Assembly: GCA_039707655.1 (NCBI GenBank)
Contig: CM077672.1
Coordinates: 194,908,037-194,972,036 of the forward strand
Source of the DNA: Elymus sibiricus
Lineage: Eukaryota; Streptophyta; Magnoliopsida; Poales; Poaceae
Length of the DNA stretch: 64,000 bases
Direction of reading: 5' to 3'
The position numbers were made by a program, and so were the translations under genes. Below the pieces are notes generated by a model. The model was not told the DNA's origin and ran no database searches. It saw only the letters and a list, made by a program, of their open reading frames with translations. Positions 33,292-46,192 of this stretch are shown piece by piece (position 1 is the first letter of the stretch; the number at the start of each line of letters is the position of its first letter).

Positions 33292-34199
33292 CGCCGCCTC
33301 CCGGCGTCTAGAAGTTGGGAGTTCGTGGACGGACAGACGCTCGCTCTCGCTTGTTGTGAACTCCGAATCTGAGCAGCTCAGTGTCGAAATGGGGGTGGGT
33401 TTATTGAGAGCGATGGTCCGTAGTCGCGAGGGGGTCGTGGAGATGTCAATGTCATGCCAATTTCGCAGGAGCGAGGACGCGGTAAGAACGTCTTGTCACG
33501 GCTACGCGGCCGGGGAGAGAGGACGGTGGCACACTGTCAGGCTTTCGGCGGCATCGAAAATACACGGAAAAAACAAAATCCACGCGTACTGGTACTTTCT
33601 TCCATTGCTGCGGATATAATTTTTTCAATATATTTCAATGAAATTTTGCTACATCAACATAAATATTTGGATCAATAATATAACAACTAAAATTAAAAAT
33701 ACATACAATTACTGAATATAATTAATTAGTAGCATAATATAATTAAATATTTGAGCCTTTTGCACACATGATTACAGGTTGAGCTGACCCTTTCTCATGC
33801 ATAATTGCATGTTGAGGTGACATAGTTGCATTTTGAGATAAATATGTTAGTGGAGATCAACTGTTTAGTTATATAGGATTCCGCCAAGTGATCGATGTCT
33901 CGCGGATATCTCTATCAAATCATTCGTCTTTGGTCTCGGCAATTGCTAGCCGGAGTAGAGTAACTCTAGAAGGGCAGTCGCTCCTATAAAGGTTGGTCAC
34001 ATCATGTGGAAACTTAGAGTCGTCATATCTCATTCCGTAAATATTCTTTTTTCGTTTTCCATTTCAAACACATCGATTGTCTTCAAAATTAAACGTTTAT
34101 CACATCAATCAATCATTCTTAACAAGTTGAATCAACAAAAGCATTAAATTACATTCGCAAAAAAGAACATTAAACTAACACATACAAATCACACGGCGC
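33292..34199 (-). promoter_or_regulatory. Upstream region of PGG gene and intergenic DNA
   Basis: The first 300 bp upstream of the ATG (33292-33600) are GC-rich and probably hold leader and promoter. From 33600 to 34190 the DNA is AT-rich with no gene or clear element. I see no distinct TATA box close to the ATG. Confidence 0.4.
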
Positions 34200-34337
34200 C
34201 GGCGTGTGCACCGTCTCATTTCCCTCCTCCGGGGTGCGCACCGTCCCATCCTCTGGACTTTGCGACCCTAGAACGTATGATCACCATCGACGTCTCCTCC
34301 CAAAATGCTCTCGTCACTGGATCCATGGCATTGGGAT
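34200..34337 (-). pseudogene. 3' piece of a NAM-associated-domain gene
   Basis: The minus strand reads DPNAMDPVTRAFWEET and then a basic tail to a stop near 34215. This is the C-terminal block of plant 'no apical meristem-associated' proteins, an abundant family in grass genomes that is often carried near transposons. It is continuous with 51233-51509 once the copia element and its TSD are removed. Confidence 0.65.
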
Positions 34338-34342
34338 CCAAC

Positions 34343-35366
34343 TGTTGGAAATATGAGCAACTTACCATATGATTTTACTAACAGAAATAGTAGATAAAAC
34401 ATGACTATCATAGCAGATATAAGACAAGTCAAGCAATCCGACAGAGAGTATGCAAATAGCATCTGAAATAGTGAATTTGAACGGAACGTATCTAGAACAG
34501 AGGCTAGAACAAGAAACTGTGGCAGAATCTCAAACAGAAAGAACACGAACACGTACTGAGATGCAGCAGTAGCATTGGGGTTGGCGTTGACATTGTCGCC
34601 GGCCATGTCGTCGAAGAGGTTGTTGACGTCGGGGAAGAAGTCGTCGTTTGGGAAGAAGTCGTCGGCGTCCGTGACGAAGAAGTCAGTAGTCGCGCAGAGC
34701 GCTCCACGAAAACCTTATCACCCTTCTCCCGTACAGGACTCGAAGTGGCGGGGTTTCGGAGGCCTACTGTCCCGACCTGCGGTGCACGCCGCAAGCCAGG
34801 ATGGGGAAGAACCTAGCAGCAACTCAGAGTTTTTAACTCGGTGGCGAGAGGAAGATGATGTTCTGAGATGTCTCTCTCGAGAGGAGCGACCTCTCTTTTA
34901 TAGGCACACAAGAAGGAGGCGAACAGGCTGCGACGAGAGGCGAAGCAAAAGAGGGAGACGAAACGAATAGCCAGAAGCCGAAGGGTGCAGCGTTCGTATT
35001 CAATCTCCACTACAGCAAAACTTTTCAGCTCCCGTGTGACCTTTCGTATACCAGTCGTGCGTGGCAAAAATTTAGACAACGCCTCGGCTCATTCCCGCAA
35101 CCCGCGACGCGTCGTGACGAGGCGTGGCGTGGCGAGGCGGCCGGCGGAGGAGGAGCGCGTGTGAATGTCTCTCTTGTTCTCATCCTCATACACGTGGAGA
35201 AACAACCTCCCTTATAAGGAGGTCTAACTCCTACTAGATGAGCAGTATGCGACTAAACTTTAGTCCCACCTCTTGCCTTGCATGAATGGGCCAAGTGGGC
35301 CTCTAGAATTTATTACGAATTCTGAAAGTACTATTGGGCTGGCCCAAAATAGACTAAATTCCAGCA
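34343..35366 (-). repeat. 3' LTR of minus-strand copia element
   Basis: On the minus strand it starts tgctggaatttag and ends tttccaaca. It contains an open frame beginning MAGDNVNANPNATAAS at 34606, which is the gag N terminus of this family. Confidence 0.9.
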
Positions 35367-35924
35367 ATCCCCCACCAGATCCCAGAGGCACACAAAATTT
35401 GCCTTTGGTTCCAAAACACTGTTTTATATACCGGTACTGCAGTGGAGACTGTTAAGTTGAACTTTCACCTAGAACTCTATGCTACACTAGTAAGCAACTT
35501 GAACAGTGGACTAGGCCTTGAACTGCAAGTTTTCTGTGAATCTAGCTTCACACAAAGCCTTGACCGATACTGGGCTACCGTGGGACTTCCCCGCGGATGG
35601 AGCTTATGCGTCATACTCCGAGGCCTTTCATGAGTTTACTAGAGAGCACCCTACTCTCATAGATTGCGACGTTTAATAATCGGACTCATATAGGTGTGTT
35701 CTTCAAAAGATGTTCTGCAGGACAACATCTCTGCTTAAATAAGCCACTTAGAACACATTAAGATATACATCAACCTGCCATGCAGATTAGGAGAGTATTG
35801 CATCTTCATGGAGTGGTATTATTAATAATAAGGATACTCTCCTCTCGGTTGACCAACAACTTGTCTTCCACATCTAATTCACGGGATCTCCGATCACATA
35901 GAGTAGGTTACCACTGTGAACAAC

Positions 35925-38462
35925 TCATATTGTGGGTCTCATACCCATCTCCTTCGATGCATTATCTATCACATTACGTGATAGACCCTTAGTAAAAGGA
36001 TCTGCCAGATTTTTAGATGTTTGGATATAATCCAATGCAATAACTCCGGAGTTTCTCATTTTCCTGACAGACTTTAACCTTCTCTGAACATGTCTTGATG
36101 ACTTCATGTTATCGTTTGAACTACTTACTTTCGTGATCACAGTTTGATTGTCGCAGTTCATAAGGATACCCAGTGCAGGTTTCTTAACAACCGACAAGTC
36201 ATTCAAGAGCCGACGAAGCCAATCTGCTTCGACTGTAGCTGTATCTAGTGATGTGGGTTCTGCTTCCATTGTTGACCTCGTTATGATGGTCTGCTTGCAA
36301 GACTTCCAAGAAACAGCGCCACCTCCATGAGTGAATACATATCCGCTCGTGGCCTTTATCTCATCAGCATCTGAGATCCAGTTTGAGTCACTATACCCTT
36401 CAAGCACCTTTGGGTACCCAGTGTAGTGAATTCCATAATTCGCAGTGCCTTTCAAATAACGCATAACTCTCTCTAGAGCTTTCCAATGATCATCTCCCGG
36501 TTTTGAAACAAATCGGCTCAGTTTGATGACAGCAAAAGAGATGTCAGGTCTTGTAGCACTAGCTAAATAGATAAGCGAGCCAATAATCTGAGAATATTTC
36601 AATTGATCTCTAGCAATTCTTCGATTCGTTCGAAGCAACACGCTAGCATCATATGGTGTTGGAGAGGGCTTGCAGTCACTGTAGCCAAAGCGACTCAAGA
36701 TCTTTTCCACATAGTGAGATTGAAGCAATGTAATCCCACCATCATCATCTCTCAATAGCTTGATGTTCAGAATAACATCCGCTACTCCTAAATCCTTCAT
36801 CTCAAAGCAACGAGATAGGAAATCCTTGACCTCCTTAATAACATTCAGATTTGTTCCGAATATCAATATGTCATCAACATACAAGCAAAGGATAACTCCC
36901 TCGCCCCCACCATGGCAATAGTACACACATTTGTCAGCCTCGTTTACAACAAAGCTTGCAGCTGTTAAAGTTCTTTCAAACTTCTCTTGCCATTGCTTAG
37001 GTGCTTGCTTAAGTCCATACAAAGACTTTAACAATTTGCACACCTTTCCTTCTTGACCATCCACTATAAACCCATCTGGTTGTTCCATGTAAATTTCCTC
37101 GTTCAACTCTTCATTTAGGAAAGCAGTCTTAACATCCATTTGATGAACGAGAAGACCATGTGAGGCAGCTAGTGAAAGTAGTACTCGAATAGTGGTCAGT
37201 CGAGCCACAGGTGAGTAAGTATCAAAGAAGTCTTCACCTTCCTTTTGGGTATAACCCTTGACCACGAGCCGTGCCTTGTACTTCGCAATAGTACCATCAG
37301 GCCTAAGCTTCTTCTTGAATACCCATTTGCACCCTATGGGTTTGCACCCATAAGGACGATCATTAATCTCCCAAGTTTCATTTGCCAAGATGGAATCCAT
37401 CTCACTATGGACCGCTTCCTTCCAGTAGTCAGCATCTTCAGATGTATAGGCCTCTGAAATAGAACTGGGAGTGTCATCTATGAGATACACAAGAAAATCA
37501 TCACCAAAAGACTTTGCAGTCCTTTGTCTCTTACTCCTTTTATGAGTCTCATTGTTATCCTCCACAGGATCTTCAAGATGTTGCATAGGAATGGTAGGTT
37601 CAGAAATTGCAACTACATCCTGACTCGATGGACTAGGCAACTCCTGATTTGATGAGCTACCCATATCCTTCATGGGAAATATATCTTCAAAGAAAGTCGC
37701 ATCATTCGACTCCATGATTGTACCGACATGCATTTCTGGTACCTTAGATTTTACAATCAAGAATCTATAACCAATGCTATGAAAAGCATAGCCCAGGAAA
37801 ACACAATCCAGAGTTTTTAGTCCAAGCTTGCGCTTCTTCGGAATTGGCACATTGACTTTCGCCAAGCAGCCCCAGGTTCGTAGGTAAGAGAGTTTCAACC
37901 TTTTCTTCTCCCATTCCTCAAATGGAGATATCTCTTTGTTCTTTGTGGGAACTCGGTTTAGGACATGACATGCAGTCAATATCGCCTCCCCCCCACCATG
38001 CCTTGGAGAGACCCGATGTGTCTAACATGGCGTAAACCAAATCAGTTAGAGTACGGTTCTTTCTTTCGGCTACCCCATTTGACTGAGGTGAATAGGGAGG
38101 CGTCCTCTCATGGATTATACCATGTTCCGCACAAAAAGAATCAAATTCATTGAAAAAATACTCTCCACCACGATCGGACCTAAGCCTCTTGATTTTTCGA
38201 TCAAGTTGGTTTTCCACTTTAGCTTTATAGATTTTGAAAAAGTTCAAAGCCTCATCTTTTGATTTCAAAAGATACACATGGTAGTATCTAGTGGAGTCAT
38301 CAATTAACGTCATGCAATATTTCTTTCCACCTTTTGTTAAAACACCATTCATTTCACAAAGATCTGAATGTATGAGTTCTAGTGGCGCAAGATTTCTTAT
38401 TTCCGCAGTTGTATGAGACTTACGAGGTTGCTTAGCTTGCACACAAACTTGACACTTAGATC
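35925..38462 (-). pseudogene. Copia pol 3' part: integrase, RT, RNase H
   Basis: The frame 37918-38442 carries the integrase core: IHSDLCEMNG (first Asp), LRSDRGGEYF (second Asp) and SPQSNGVAERKNRTL (Glu). The frame 35925-37979 (684 residues) carries the integrase tail (WGCLAKV), RT (WVFKKKLRPDG, MDVKTAFLNEEL, LYVDDILIFG near 36870) and RNase H (GYSDSNWISD, RSTMEAE), ending GMRPTI. A TAG near 38462 separates protease from integrase. A G-run around 37988-37996 shifts frame between integrase and RT. These two lesions kill the polyprotein, but the RT part is still fully open. Confidence 0.9.
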
Positions 38463-38463
38463 C

Positions 38464-38940
38464 CTAGATAGCGGTGAAATTAGGGATTAAATTCAACTTG
38501 GCTAGCCGGGTCATGCAACCAAAGTTAACATGACAGAGACGTGAATGCCAGACATTTGATTCACTATTGTTGCAAACATGATTAACAACTTTATTACAAA
38601 CATCTGACAAGGATAAGCGAAACAAGCCTCCTGATTCATAGCCTTTACCAACAAAAGTTCCATGCTTGGATATTACAAATTTATTGGACTCGAAGACAAG
38701 CTTGTAGCCATCTCTACACAGAAGAGATCCGCTAACAAGATTTTTATTGACGGAGGGGACATAATGCACGTTCTTCAGCCGCACGATCTTCCACGAACTA
38801 AACTTCAGATCGACCGTGCCAACACCATGAACAGAAGCACTTGAACTATTGCCCATCAGCACGGAAGTAGTCCCTGCGGTCTGATAAGACGAAAACATGG
38901 AAATATCACCGCATACATGTACATTAGCACCCGTGTCAAT
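38464..38940 (-). pseudogene. Copia protease and pre-integrase part
   Basis: The frame starts right at the gypsy insertion with DTGANVHVCGDI, the aspartic protease active site. It continues with SGSLLCRDGYKLVF and VWHSRLCHVNFGCMTRL, the GAG-pre-integrase domain. The upstream half of the frame is on the other side of the gypsy element at 49259 and above. Confidence 0.9.
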
Positions 38941-40463
38941 TGATACGTCCATTTTGCATCATGTTTTGCTACTGTTATTTATAGTGTTTTTAGTCAATAT
39001 AACACTTTGTGGAGCAATTCTAATGCCTTTTCTCTCTTAATATGCAAGATTTACACAAGGAGGGGGAATGCCGGCAGCTGGAATTCTGGACCTGAAAAAG
39101 CTATATCAGAGATACCTATTCTGCACATCTCCAAATGAGCTGAAATTTCAGAAAGAATTATTTTGGAATAAATAAAAAAAATACTGGAATCAAGAAATAC
39201 CAGAGGGGACCACCCAGGTGCCCACGAGGCACCAGGGGGCGCCACCCCCCCAGGCGCGCCCTGGTACCTCGTGGGGCCCCTGGCCAGCCTCTGGCCCCCA
39301 TTTTCTGGTATATAAGTGCATTTGCCCTAGAAAAAAATATAGAGAAGACTTTTGGGACGGTGCGCCGCCGTCTCGAGGCGGAACTTGGGCAGGAGCACTT
39401 TTGCTCTCTGACGGAGAGATTCTGCCGGGGATACTTCCCTCCGGGAGGGGGAAATCGTCGCCATCGACATCACCAGCGATCCTCTCATCGTGGGAGGACT
39501 AATCTTCATCAACATCTTCACCAGCACCATCTCATCTCAAACCCTAGTTCATCTCTTGTATTCAATCTTTGTCTCAAAACCTCAGATTGGTACCTGTGGG
39601 TTGCTAGTAGTGTTGATTACATCTTGTAGTTGATGCTAGTTGGTTTATTTGGTGGAAGATTATATGTTCAGATCTATTATGCTATTCAATACCCCTCTGA
39701 TCTTGGACATGATTATGTTTTGTGAGTAGTTAATTTTGTTCTTGAGGACATGGGAGAAGTCTTGTCATAAGTAATCATGTGAATTTGGTATTCGTTCGAT
39801 ATTTTGATGATATGTATGTTGTTGATTCCCTTAGTGGTGTCGTGTGAACGTCGACTACATGACACTTCACCATCTTTGGGCCTAAGGGAATGCATTGTGG
39901 AGTAGTAATTAGATGATGGGTTGCTAGAGTGACAGAAGCTTAAACCTTAGTTTATGCGCTATTCCGTAAGGGGCTGATTTGGATCCATATGTTTAATGCT
40001 ATGGTTAGAGTTATCTTAATTCTTCTTTCGTAGTTGCGGATGCTTGCGAGAGGGGGTAATCATAAGGGGGAGGCTTGTCCAAGTAAGGGCAGCACCCAAG
40101 CACCGGTCCACCCACATATCAAATTATCAAAGTAGCGAACGCGAATCAAACCAACATGATGAAAGTGACTAGATGAAATTCCCATGTGTCCTCGAGAACG
40201 CTTTACTTACTATAAGAGATCGTTCCGGCTTGTCCTTTGCTATAAAAAGGATTGGGCCACCTTGCTACACTCTTTGTTACTATTGCTACTAGTCACTTGT
40301 TACAAATTATCTTGCTATCAAACTACTCGTTACCAATAATTTCAGTGCTTGCAGAAAATACCTTGCTGAAAACCGCTTGTCATTTCCTTCTGCTCCTCAT
40401 TGGGTTCGACACTCTTACATATCGAAAGGACTACTATTGATCCCCTATACTTGTGGGTCATCA
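38941..40463 (+). repeat. 5' LTR of gypsy element (1523 bp)
   Basis: The U3 part holds a GC-rich inverted module (ggcgcc...ggcgcgcc, 39230-39262) and a TATA motif (ggtatataagtg, about 39306-39317) that probably starts the transcript. Confidence 0.93.
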
Positions 40464-40474
40464 AGACTCTTTTC

Positions 40475-40492
40475 TGGCGCCGTTGCCGGGGA
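40475..40492 (+). other. Primer binding site, tRNA-Asp type
   Basis: TGGCGCCGTTGCCGGGGA, 11 bp after the LTR, is complementary to the 3' end of plant tRNA-Asp. Athila-clade elements use this primer. Confidence 0.88.
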
Positions 40493-40569
40493 GTGAAGCG
40501 CCTTTGGTGAGTGGAATTTGGTAAGGAAACATTTATATTACGTGCTGAAATTTACTGTCACTTGTCACT

Positions 40570-43500
40570 ATGGAAAGTAATCCTTTGAGGGGTTTGTTCG
40601 GGGTATCTTCACCTCGACCGGAAACACAAATAGTTGCTCCTCAACCTACTGCACCTACTGAAAATATTTATTATGAGATTCCTCCGGGTATAATAGAGAA
40701 ACTGCTAGCTAATCCTTATGCAGGAGATGGAACGGTACATCCTGATATGCACTTGATCTATGTGGATGAAATTTGTGGATTGTTTAAGCTTGCAGGTTTA
40801 TCCGGAGATGGAGTTAAGAAGAAAGTATTCCCTTTATCTTTGGAGGGAAATGCATTAATGTGGTATAGGCTATGTGATGATACTGATACATGGGACTGGA
40901 ACCGATTGAAACTAGAATTCCATCAGAAATTTTATCCTATGCATTTGGTTCATCGTGATCGGAATTATATATATAATTTTTGGCCTCGTGAAGGAGAAAG
41001 CATCGCTCAAGCTTGCGGGAGGCTTAAGTACATGATGTACACATGCCCCAATCATGAGCTCTCAAAACAAATTATCTTACAGAATTTTTATGCTCGGCTT
41101 TCTCATGATAATCAAACTACGCTCGATTCTTCTTCGACTGGCTCCTTTATGAAGAAAACTATTGAATTCAGATGGGATCTTCTGGAAATAATTAAATGCA
41201 ACTCTGAAGATTGGGAACTTGACAAAGGTAATGAGTCAGGTATAATACTTGAGTTCGATTGTGTTAAATCTTTTATGGCCACCGATGCTTTTCATAAGTT
41301 TAGCACTAAATATGGACTTGACTCTGAGATAGTAGCTTCCTTTTGTAAATCATTTGCTACTCATGTTGATCTCCCTAAGGAGAAGTGGTTTAAATATCAT
41401 CCCCCTGTTAAAGAAAAGATCGAGGAACCTGTTAGTGTTAAAGAAGAAACAATTGTTTACCATGTTGATCCAGTTATGCCTACTGCTTATATTGAGAAAC
41501 CACCCTTTCCTGTTAGGATTAAGGAACATGCTAAAGCTTCAACCGTGGTTAACAAAAGTAATATTAGAGCACCTAGACCCTCTGAACAAATTAAAGTTGA
41601 ACCTGATGTTGCTATGGTTAAAGATCTCTTAGTCGATAATATAGATGGGCATGTTATTTACCTTTGTGAGGAGGCTACAAGAATTGCTAAACCTGTTAGA
41701 AATGAACGAGATAAGTTAGACAAGAACAAGCTCGTAGTTGGTATGCCTGTTGTTTTTGTTAAGATTGGATATCATTTCTATCATGGTTTGTGTGATATGG
41801 GTGCTAGTGTGAGTGCTATTCCATTTTATTTATATCAAGAAGTAATGAATGAAATTGCACCCGTTGAGATTGAAGATATTGATGTTACTATTAAGCTTGC
41901 AAATAGAGATACTATTACACCACTTGGCATTGTTAGAGATGTTGAAGTCTTGTGTGGCAAAATCAAATACCCTACTGATTTCTTAGTACTTGGCTCACAA
42001 CAAGATAATTTTTGTCCCATTATATTCGATAGACCTTTCTTGAATACCGTTAATGCTGAAATTGATTGTGTTAAAGAAAAGGTTCGAGTTAAGTTTGGTG
42101 ATATATCTCATGAGTTTAATTTCTCCAAATTTCGTAGACAACCTCATGATAAAGAATTGCCTAGTAAAGATGAAATTATTGGTCTTGCTTCTATTGCCGT
42201 ACCTCCTACTGATCCGTTAGAACAATATTTGCTAGACCATGAAAACGATATGCATATGAATGAAAGAAATGAAATAGATAAGATGTTCTTTGATCAACCA
42301 CCTATCCTTAATCACAATTTGCCTGTTGAAACTCTTGGAGGCCCTCCTCCACCTAAAGGTGATCCTGTATTTGAATTGAAGCAATTGCCTGATACATTGA
42401 AATATGCTTATCTTGATGAAAAGAAGATATATCCTGTTATTATTAGTGCTAACCTTTCAGCTCATGAAGAAAAGAGATTACTAAAAACTCTAAGGAAGCA
42501 CCGTGCTGCTATTGGATATACTCTTGATGATCTTAAGGGCATTAGTCCCACTCTATGTCAGCACAAAATTAATATGGAGCCTGATGCTAAACCAGTTGTC
42601 GATCACCAACGGCGATTAAATTCTAAGATGAAGGAGGTGGTAAGAACCGAAATATTAAAACTTCTGGAAGCAGGTATAATCTATCCCATAGCAGATAGTA
42701 GATGGGTAAGTCCCGTTCATTGTGTCCCTAAGAAAGGAGGTATTACCGTTGTTCCTAATGATAAAAATGAACTCATTCCACAAAGAATTGTAACTGGTTA
42801 TAGGATGGTAATTGATTTTAGAAAATTAAACAAAGCTACTAGAAATGATCATTATCCCTTACCTTTTATTGATCAAATGTTAGAAAGATTGTCCAAGCAT
42901 ACACACTTTTGTTTTCTAGATGGTTTTTCTGGTTTTTCTCAAATACCCGTATCACAACCCGATCAAGAGAAAACCACCTTTACTTGTCCTTTTGGAACTT
43001 ATGCTTATAGACGTATGCCTTTTGGTTTATGCAATGCACCTACTACCTTTCAAAGATGTATGACTGCTATATTCTCTGACTTTTGTGAAAAAATTGTTGA
43101 GGTGTTCATGGATGATTTTTCCGTTTACGGAACTTATTTTGATGATTGCTTGAGCAACCTTGATCGAGTTTTGCAGAGATGTGAAGAAACTAATCTTGTC
43201 TTGAATTGGGAGAAGTGCCACTTTATGGTGAATGAAGGCATTGTCTTGGGGCATAAAATTTCTGAAAGAGGTATTGAAGTTGATAAAGCTAAGGTTGATG
43301 CTATTGAGAAAATGCCATGTCCTAAAGATATTAAAGGTATAAGAAGTTTTCTAGGTCATGCTGGTTTCTATAGGAGATTTATTAAGGACTTCTCTAAAAT
43401 TTCTAGGACTCTTACCAATCTTTTGCAAAACGATGTTCCATTTGTTTTTGATGATGATTGTCTAGAAGCCTTTGAAACACTTAAGAAAGCTTTAACCACT

Positions 43501-44073
43501 GCACCTATTGTCCAACCACCTGATTGGAACTTGCCTTTTGAAATAATGTGTGATGCTAGTGATTATGCTGTTGGTGCTATTCTAGGACATAGAGTTGATA
43601 AGAAATTAAATGTTATCCATTATGCTAGTAAAACTCTAGACATTGCCCAAAGAAATTATGCCACTACTGAAAAAGAATTTCTAGCTGTTGTGTTTGCATG
43701 TGATAAATTCAGATCTCACATAGTTGATTCTAAAGTAACTGTTCATACCGATCATGCTGCTATTAAATATTTTATGGAAAAGAAAGATGCTAAACCTAGA
43801 CTCATTAGGTGGGTTTTATTGCTACAAGAATTTGACTTGCATATTACTGATAGGAAGGGAGCTGAGAATCCCGTAGCAGATAATTTGTCTAGAATGGAAA
43901 ATGTTCTTGATGACCCACTACCTATTAATGATGATTTTTCTGATGAACAATTAGCTGTCATAAATGCTTCTCGTAATACCCCATGGTATGCAGACTATGC
44001 CAATTACATTGTTGCTAAATACATACCACCTAGTTTCACATCCAACAAAAGAAAAAGTTCTTCTTTGATTTAA
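40570..44073 (+). CDS. Gypsy gag-protease-RT-RNase H polyprotein
   Basis: The open frame has 1167 residues. Gag occupies roughly 1-270 ([18 protein letters not shown], retrotransposon gag fold). Aspartic protease is near 385-510 with the active site as DMGAS (D409). RT spans roughly 690-880 with [33 protein letters not shown] and the catalytic FMDD at 846-849. RNase H follows ([13 protein letters not shown] from 994, then HYASKTL and [10 protein letters not shown]). A one-base loss near 44040 shifts the frame and ends the protein at 44073, so integrase is cut off. I see no zinc knuckle in gag. Confidence 0.93.
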   Translation: MESNPLRGLFGVSSPRPETQIVAPQPTAPTENIYYEIPPGIIEKLLANPYAGDGTVHPDMHLIYVDEICGLFKLAGLSGDGVKKKVFPLSLEGNALMWYRLCDDTDTWDWNRLKLEFHQKFYPMHLVHRDRNYIYNFWPREGESIAQACGRLKYMMYTCPNHELSKQIILQNFYARLSHDNQTTLDSSSTGSFMKKTIEFRWDLLEIIKCNSEDWELDKGNESGIILEFDCVKSFMATDAFHKFSTKYGLDSEIVASFCKSFATHVDLPKEKWFKYHPPVKEKIEEPVSVKEETIVYHVDPVMPTAYIEKPPFPVRIKEHAKASTVVNKSNIRAPRPSEQIKVEPDVAMVKDLLVDNIDGHVIYLCEEATRIAKPVRNERDKLDKNKLVVGMPVVFVKIGYHFYHGLCDMGASVSAIPFYLYQEVMNEIAPVEIEDIDVTIKLANRDTITPLGIVRDVEVLCGKIKYPTDFLVLGSQQDNFCPIIFDRPFLNTVNAEIDCVKEKVRVKFGDISHEFNFSKFRRQPHDKELPSKDEIIGLASIAVPPTDPLEQYLLDHENDMHMNERNEIDKMFFDQPPILNHNLPVETLGGPPPPKGDPVFELKQLPDTLKYAYLDEKKIYPVIISANLSAHEEKRLLKTLRKHRAAIGYTLDDLKGISPTLCQHKINMEPDAKPVVDHQRRLNSKMKEVVRTEILKLLEAGIIYPIADSRWVSPVHCVPKKGGITVVPNDKNELIPQRIVTGYRMVIDFRKLNKATRNDHYPLPFIDQMLERLSKHTHFCFLDGFSGFSQIPVSQPDQEKTTFTCPFGTYAYRRMPFGLCNAPTTFQRCMTAIFSDFCEKIVEVFMDDFSVYGTYFDDCLSNLDRVLQRCEETNLVLNWEKCHFMVNEGIVLGHKISERGIEVDKAKVDAIEKMPCPKDIKGIRSFLGHAGFYRRFIKDFSKISRTLTNLLQNDVPFVFDDDCLEAFETLKKALTTAPIVQPPDWNLPFEIMCDASDYAVGAILGHRVDKKLNVIHYASKTLDIAQRNYATTEKEFLAVVFACDKFRSHIVDSKVTVHTDHAAIKYFMEKKDAKPRLIRWVLLLQEFDLHITDRKGAENPVADNLSRMENVLDDPLPINDDFSDEQLAVINASRNTPWYADYANYIVAKYIPPSFTSNKRKSSSLI

Positions 44074-45311
44074 GACATTACTTCTGGGATGACCCACATC
44101 TTTATAAAGAAGGAGTAGATGGTATTATTAGACGTTGTATACCTGAGCATGAACAGGAACAAATCCTACGGAAGTGTCATTCCGAGGCTTACGGAGGACA
44201 CCATGCGGGAGACAGAATTGCACATAAGGTATTACAATCTGGTTTTTATTGGCCTACTCTTTTCAAGGATGCTCGTAAGTTTATCTTATCTTGTGATGAA
44301 TGTCAAATAATTGGTAATGTTGGTAGACGTCAAGAAATGCCTATGGATTATTCACTTGCTATTGAACCATTTGATGTTTACGGATTTGATTATATGGGAC
44401 CTTTTCCTAAATCCAATGGGTATACTCATATTTTAGTTGTTGTTGATTATGTTACTAAGTGGGTAGAAGCTATTCCAACTAGTAGTGCTGATCATAACAC
44501 TTCTATTAAAATGCTGAAAGAAGTTATTTTCCCGAGGTTTGGAGTCCCTAGATATTTAATGACTGATGGTGGTTCACATTTTATTCATGGTGCATTCCGT
44601 AAATTGCTCGCTAAATATGATGTCAACCATAGAATTGCATCTCCCTGTCACCCTCAAACAAGTGGTCAAATTGAATTGAGCAATAGAGAAATAAAATTAA
44701 TTTTGCAAAAAACCGTCAATAGATCTAGAAAGAATTGGTCTAAGAAACTTGACGATGCATTATGGGCTTATAGAACTGCTTATAAAAATCCTATGGGTAT
44801 GTCTCCTTATAAAATGGTTTATGGAAAAGCATGTCATTTACCTCTTGAGTTAGAACATAAAGCATATTGGGCAATTAAGGAACTAAATTATGATTTTAAA
44901 CTTGCCGGTGAAAAGAGGTTATTTGATATTAGCTCATTAGATGAATGGAGAACCCAAGCTTATGAAAATGCCAAATTATTTAAAGAAAAAGTTAAAAGAT
45001 GGCATGATAGAAGAATTCAAAAACGGGAATTTAAAGTAGGTGAGCAAGTTCTATTATACAATTCTTGTTTGAGATTCTTTGCAGGAAAACTCCTCTCTAA
45101 ATGGGAAGGACCGTATATCATCGAAGAAGTTTATCGCTCCTGAGCCATCAAAATAAACAACTCCGAAGGCACTAATCCGAGAGTGGTGAATGGGCAAAGA
45201 ATTAAGCACTATATTTCAGGTACCCCCATTAATGTTGAAACTAATATTATTGAAACAATTACACCGGAGGAATACATAAGAGAGACCTTCCGGAACACTC
45301 CAGAACCCTAA
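44074..45311 (+). pseudogene. Gypsy integrase, frameshifted with one internal stop
   Basis: In the frame next to the polyprotein the strand reads [15 protein letters not shown], the HHCC zinc region (GGHHAGDR ... CDECQ), then the catalytic core: FDYMGPF (Asp), LMTDGGSHF (Asp) and SGQIELSNREIKL (Glu). A chromo-like tail follows (GKLLSKWEGPYII). The stretch 44337-45143 is open. TGA at 45141-45143 interrupts it and a few dozen residues follow before the natural stop near 45311. Two point lesions therefore separate this copy from a full pol. Confidence 0.9.
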
Positions 45312-45354
45312 AAAGGAAGAGGTATGTGATACGGTAAGAAAACCGACTCCAAAA

Positions 45355-45600
45355 ATTCCATAAAAATATTTTCTGTCAGTTTTGGAATATTAGAAAAAAA
45401 TACAAAAATAAGAAACAGCTGAGGGGACCCACCTGGTGCCCACGAGGCACCAGGGCGCGCCACCCCCTCAGGCGCGCCCTGGTGGCTCATGGGCCCCACG
45501 TGAGCCTTCCCGACTCCGTTTTCTTCTGGATTACTTGTTTTGCAAGATAAAAAATCTTTATATATACTCCCGAACATTTTGACCACTGTATCGCAGAAAT
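45355..45600 (+). promoter_or_regulatory. U3-like segment inside the gypsy element
   Basis: This stretch follows the order of the LTR U3 at 39150-39330: 'attttggaata', 'gaggggaccca', 'cacgaggcaccaggg', 'caggcgcgccctgg', 'gggcccc'. It then has a TATA motif (tttatatata, 45555-45564) at the place where the LTR has its own. About 130 bp further on the accessory ORF starts. It could drive a separate transcript. Confidence 0.6.
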
Positions 45601-45697
45601 CTCCTCTGTTCTTGTTTCGTGCTGTTTTCTGTCAGATTTCGAGGCCAGGCATCATGTCCTCCTCTTCCTCCAACAATGTGGGACTTGGTTGCTGCAG

Positions 45698-46192
45698 ATG
45701 GAGCTTAGGAGGGAGGAGGAAGGAGAGGTCACCATGGAAGAGGGTGATGGAGATTCACTTGAGGTCCACCCTCCGGCTTCCGAGAGGGGCACCCTTGCCG
45801 GTATCTCCACAATCCTGAATCCTCATCAAGCCATGAGAAGCATTACAAGCCATGGGATTCCAGAGGTTCAGGAAGGACTTCCCCCTAGAAGGCCCTTACA
45901 CAGGTTACATCAGAACAATTTTCATAATTTGGTTCATAATTATGGGGTCGAAAATACTTCTCGTAGACACATACCCTCCAATTGGGACATCTTTCGTCCA
46001 AGTGAAAGTGATGCAAGAAAGAATGCTTGGGGACCAGAGAATAAGCATATTATGGCCGAAGTCCAAAGAAATACAGAGATGATACAACATGTGCTCCAAG
46101 AAATCCAGAGCCTAAAGGAGATCCTAATTAATGTCATGGAGGACAAGCTCACCACTTCATCATCACCACCATCACCGAAGAAGGAGACTTGA
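45698..46192 (+). CDS. Accessory ORF in env position of gypsy element
   Basis: This is a 164-codon open frame from ATG 45698, between integrase and the 3' LTR, where Athila-clade elements carry env-like or accessory genes. The protein is hydrophilic and highly charged. It has an acidic N-terminal part (RREEEGEVTMEEGDGD) and a C-terminal region likely to form a coiled coil (ENKHIMAEVQRNTEMIQHVL, QEIQSLKEILINVMEDKL), then a Ser/Pro-rich tail. No signal peptide or membrane helix is seen, so it is not a typical envelope protein. An ATG at 45654 in another frame begins MSSSSSNNVGLG; a one-base change near 45685 may have separated it. Function unknown. Confidence 0.55.
   Translation: MELRREEEGEVTMEEGDGDSLEVHPPASERGTLAGISTILNPHQAMRSITSHGIPEVQEGLPPRRPLHRLHQNNFHNLVHNYGVENTSRRHIPSNWDIFRPSESDARKNAWGPENKHIMAEVQRNTEMIQHVLQEIQSLKEILINVMEDKLTTSSSPPSPKKET

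Noticed and set aside
32470..33372. 300-codon plus-strand frame opposite the PGG gene
   Set aside because: It is an antisense frame of a GC-rich repetitive coding exon, without domain or promoter evidence.
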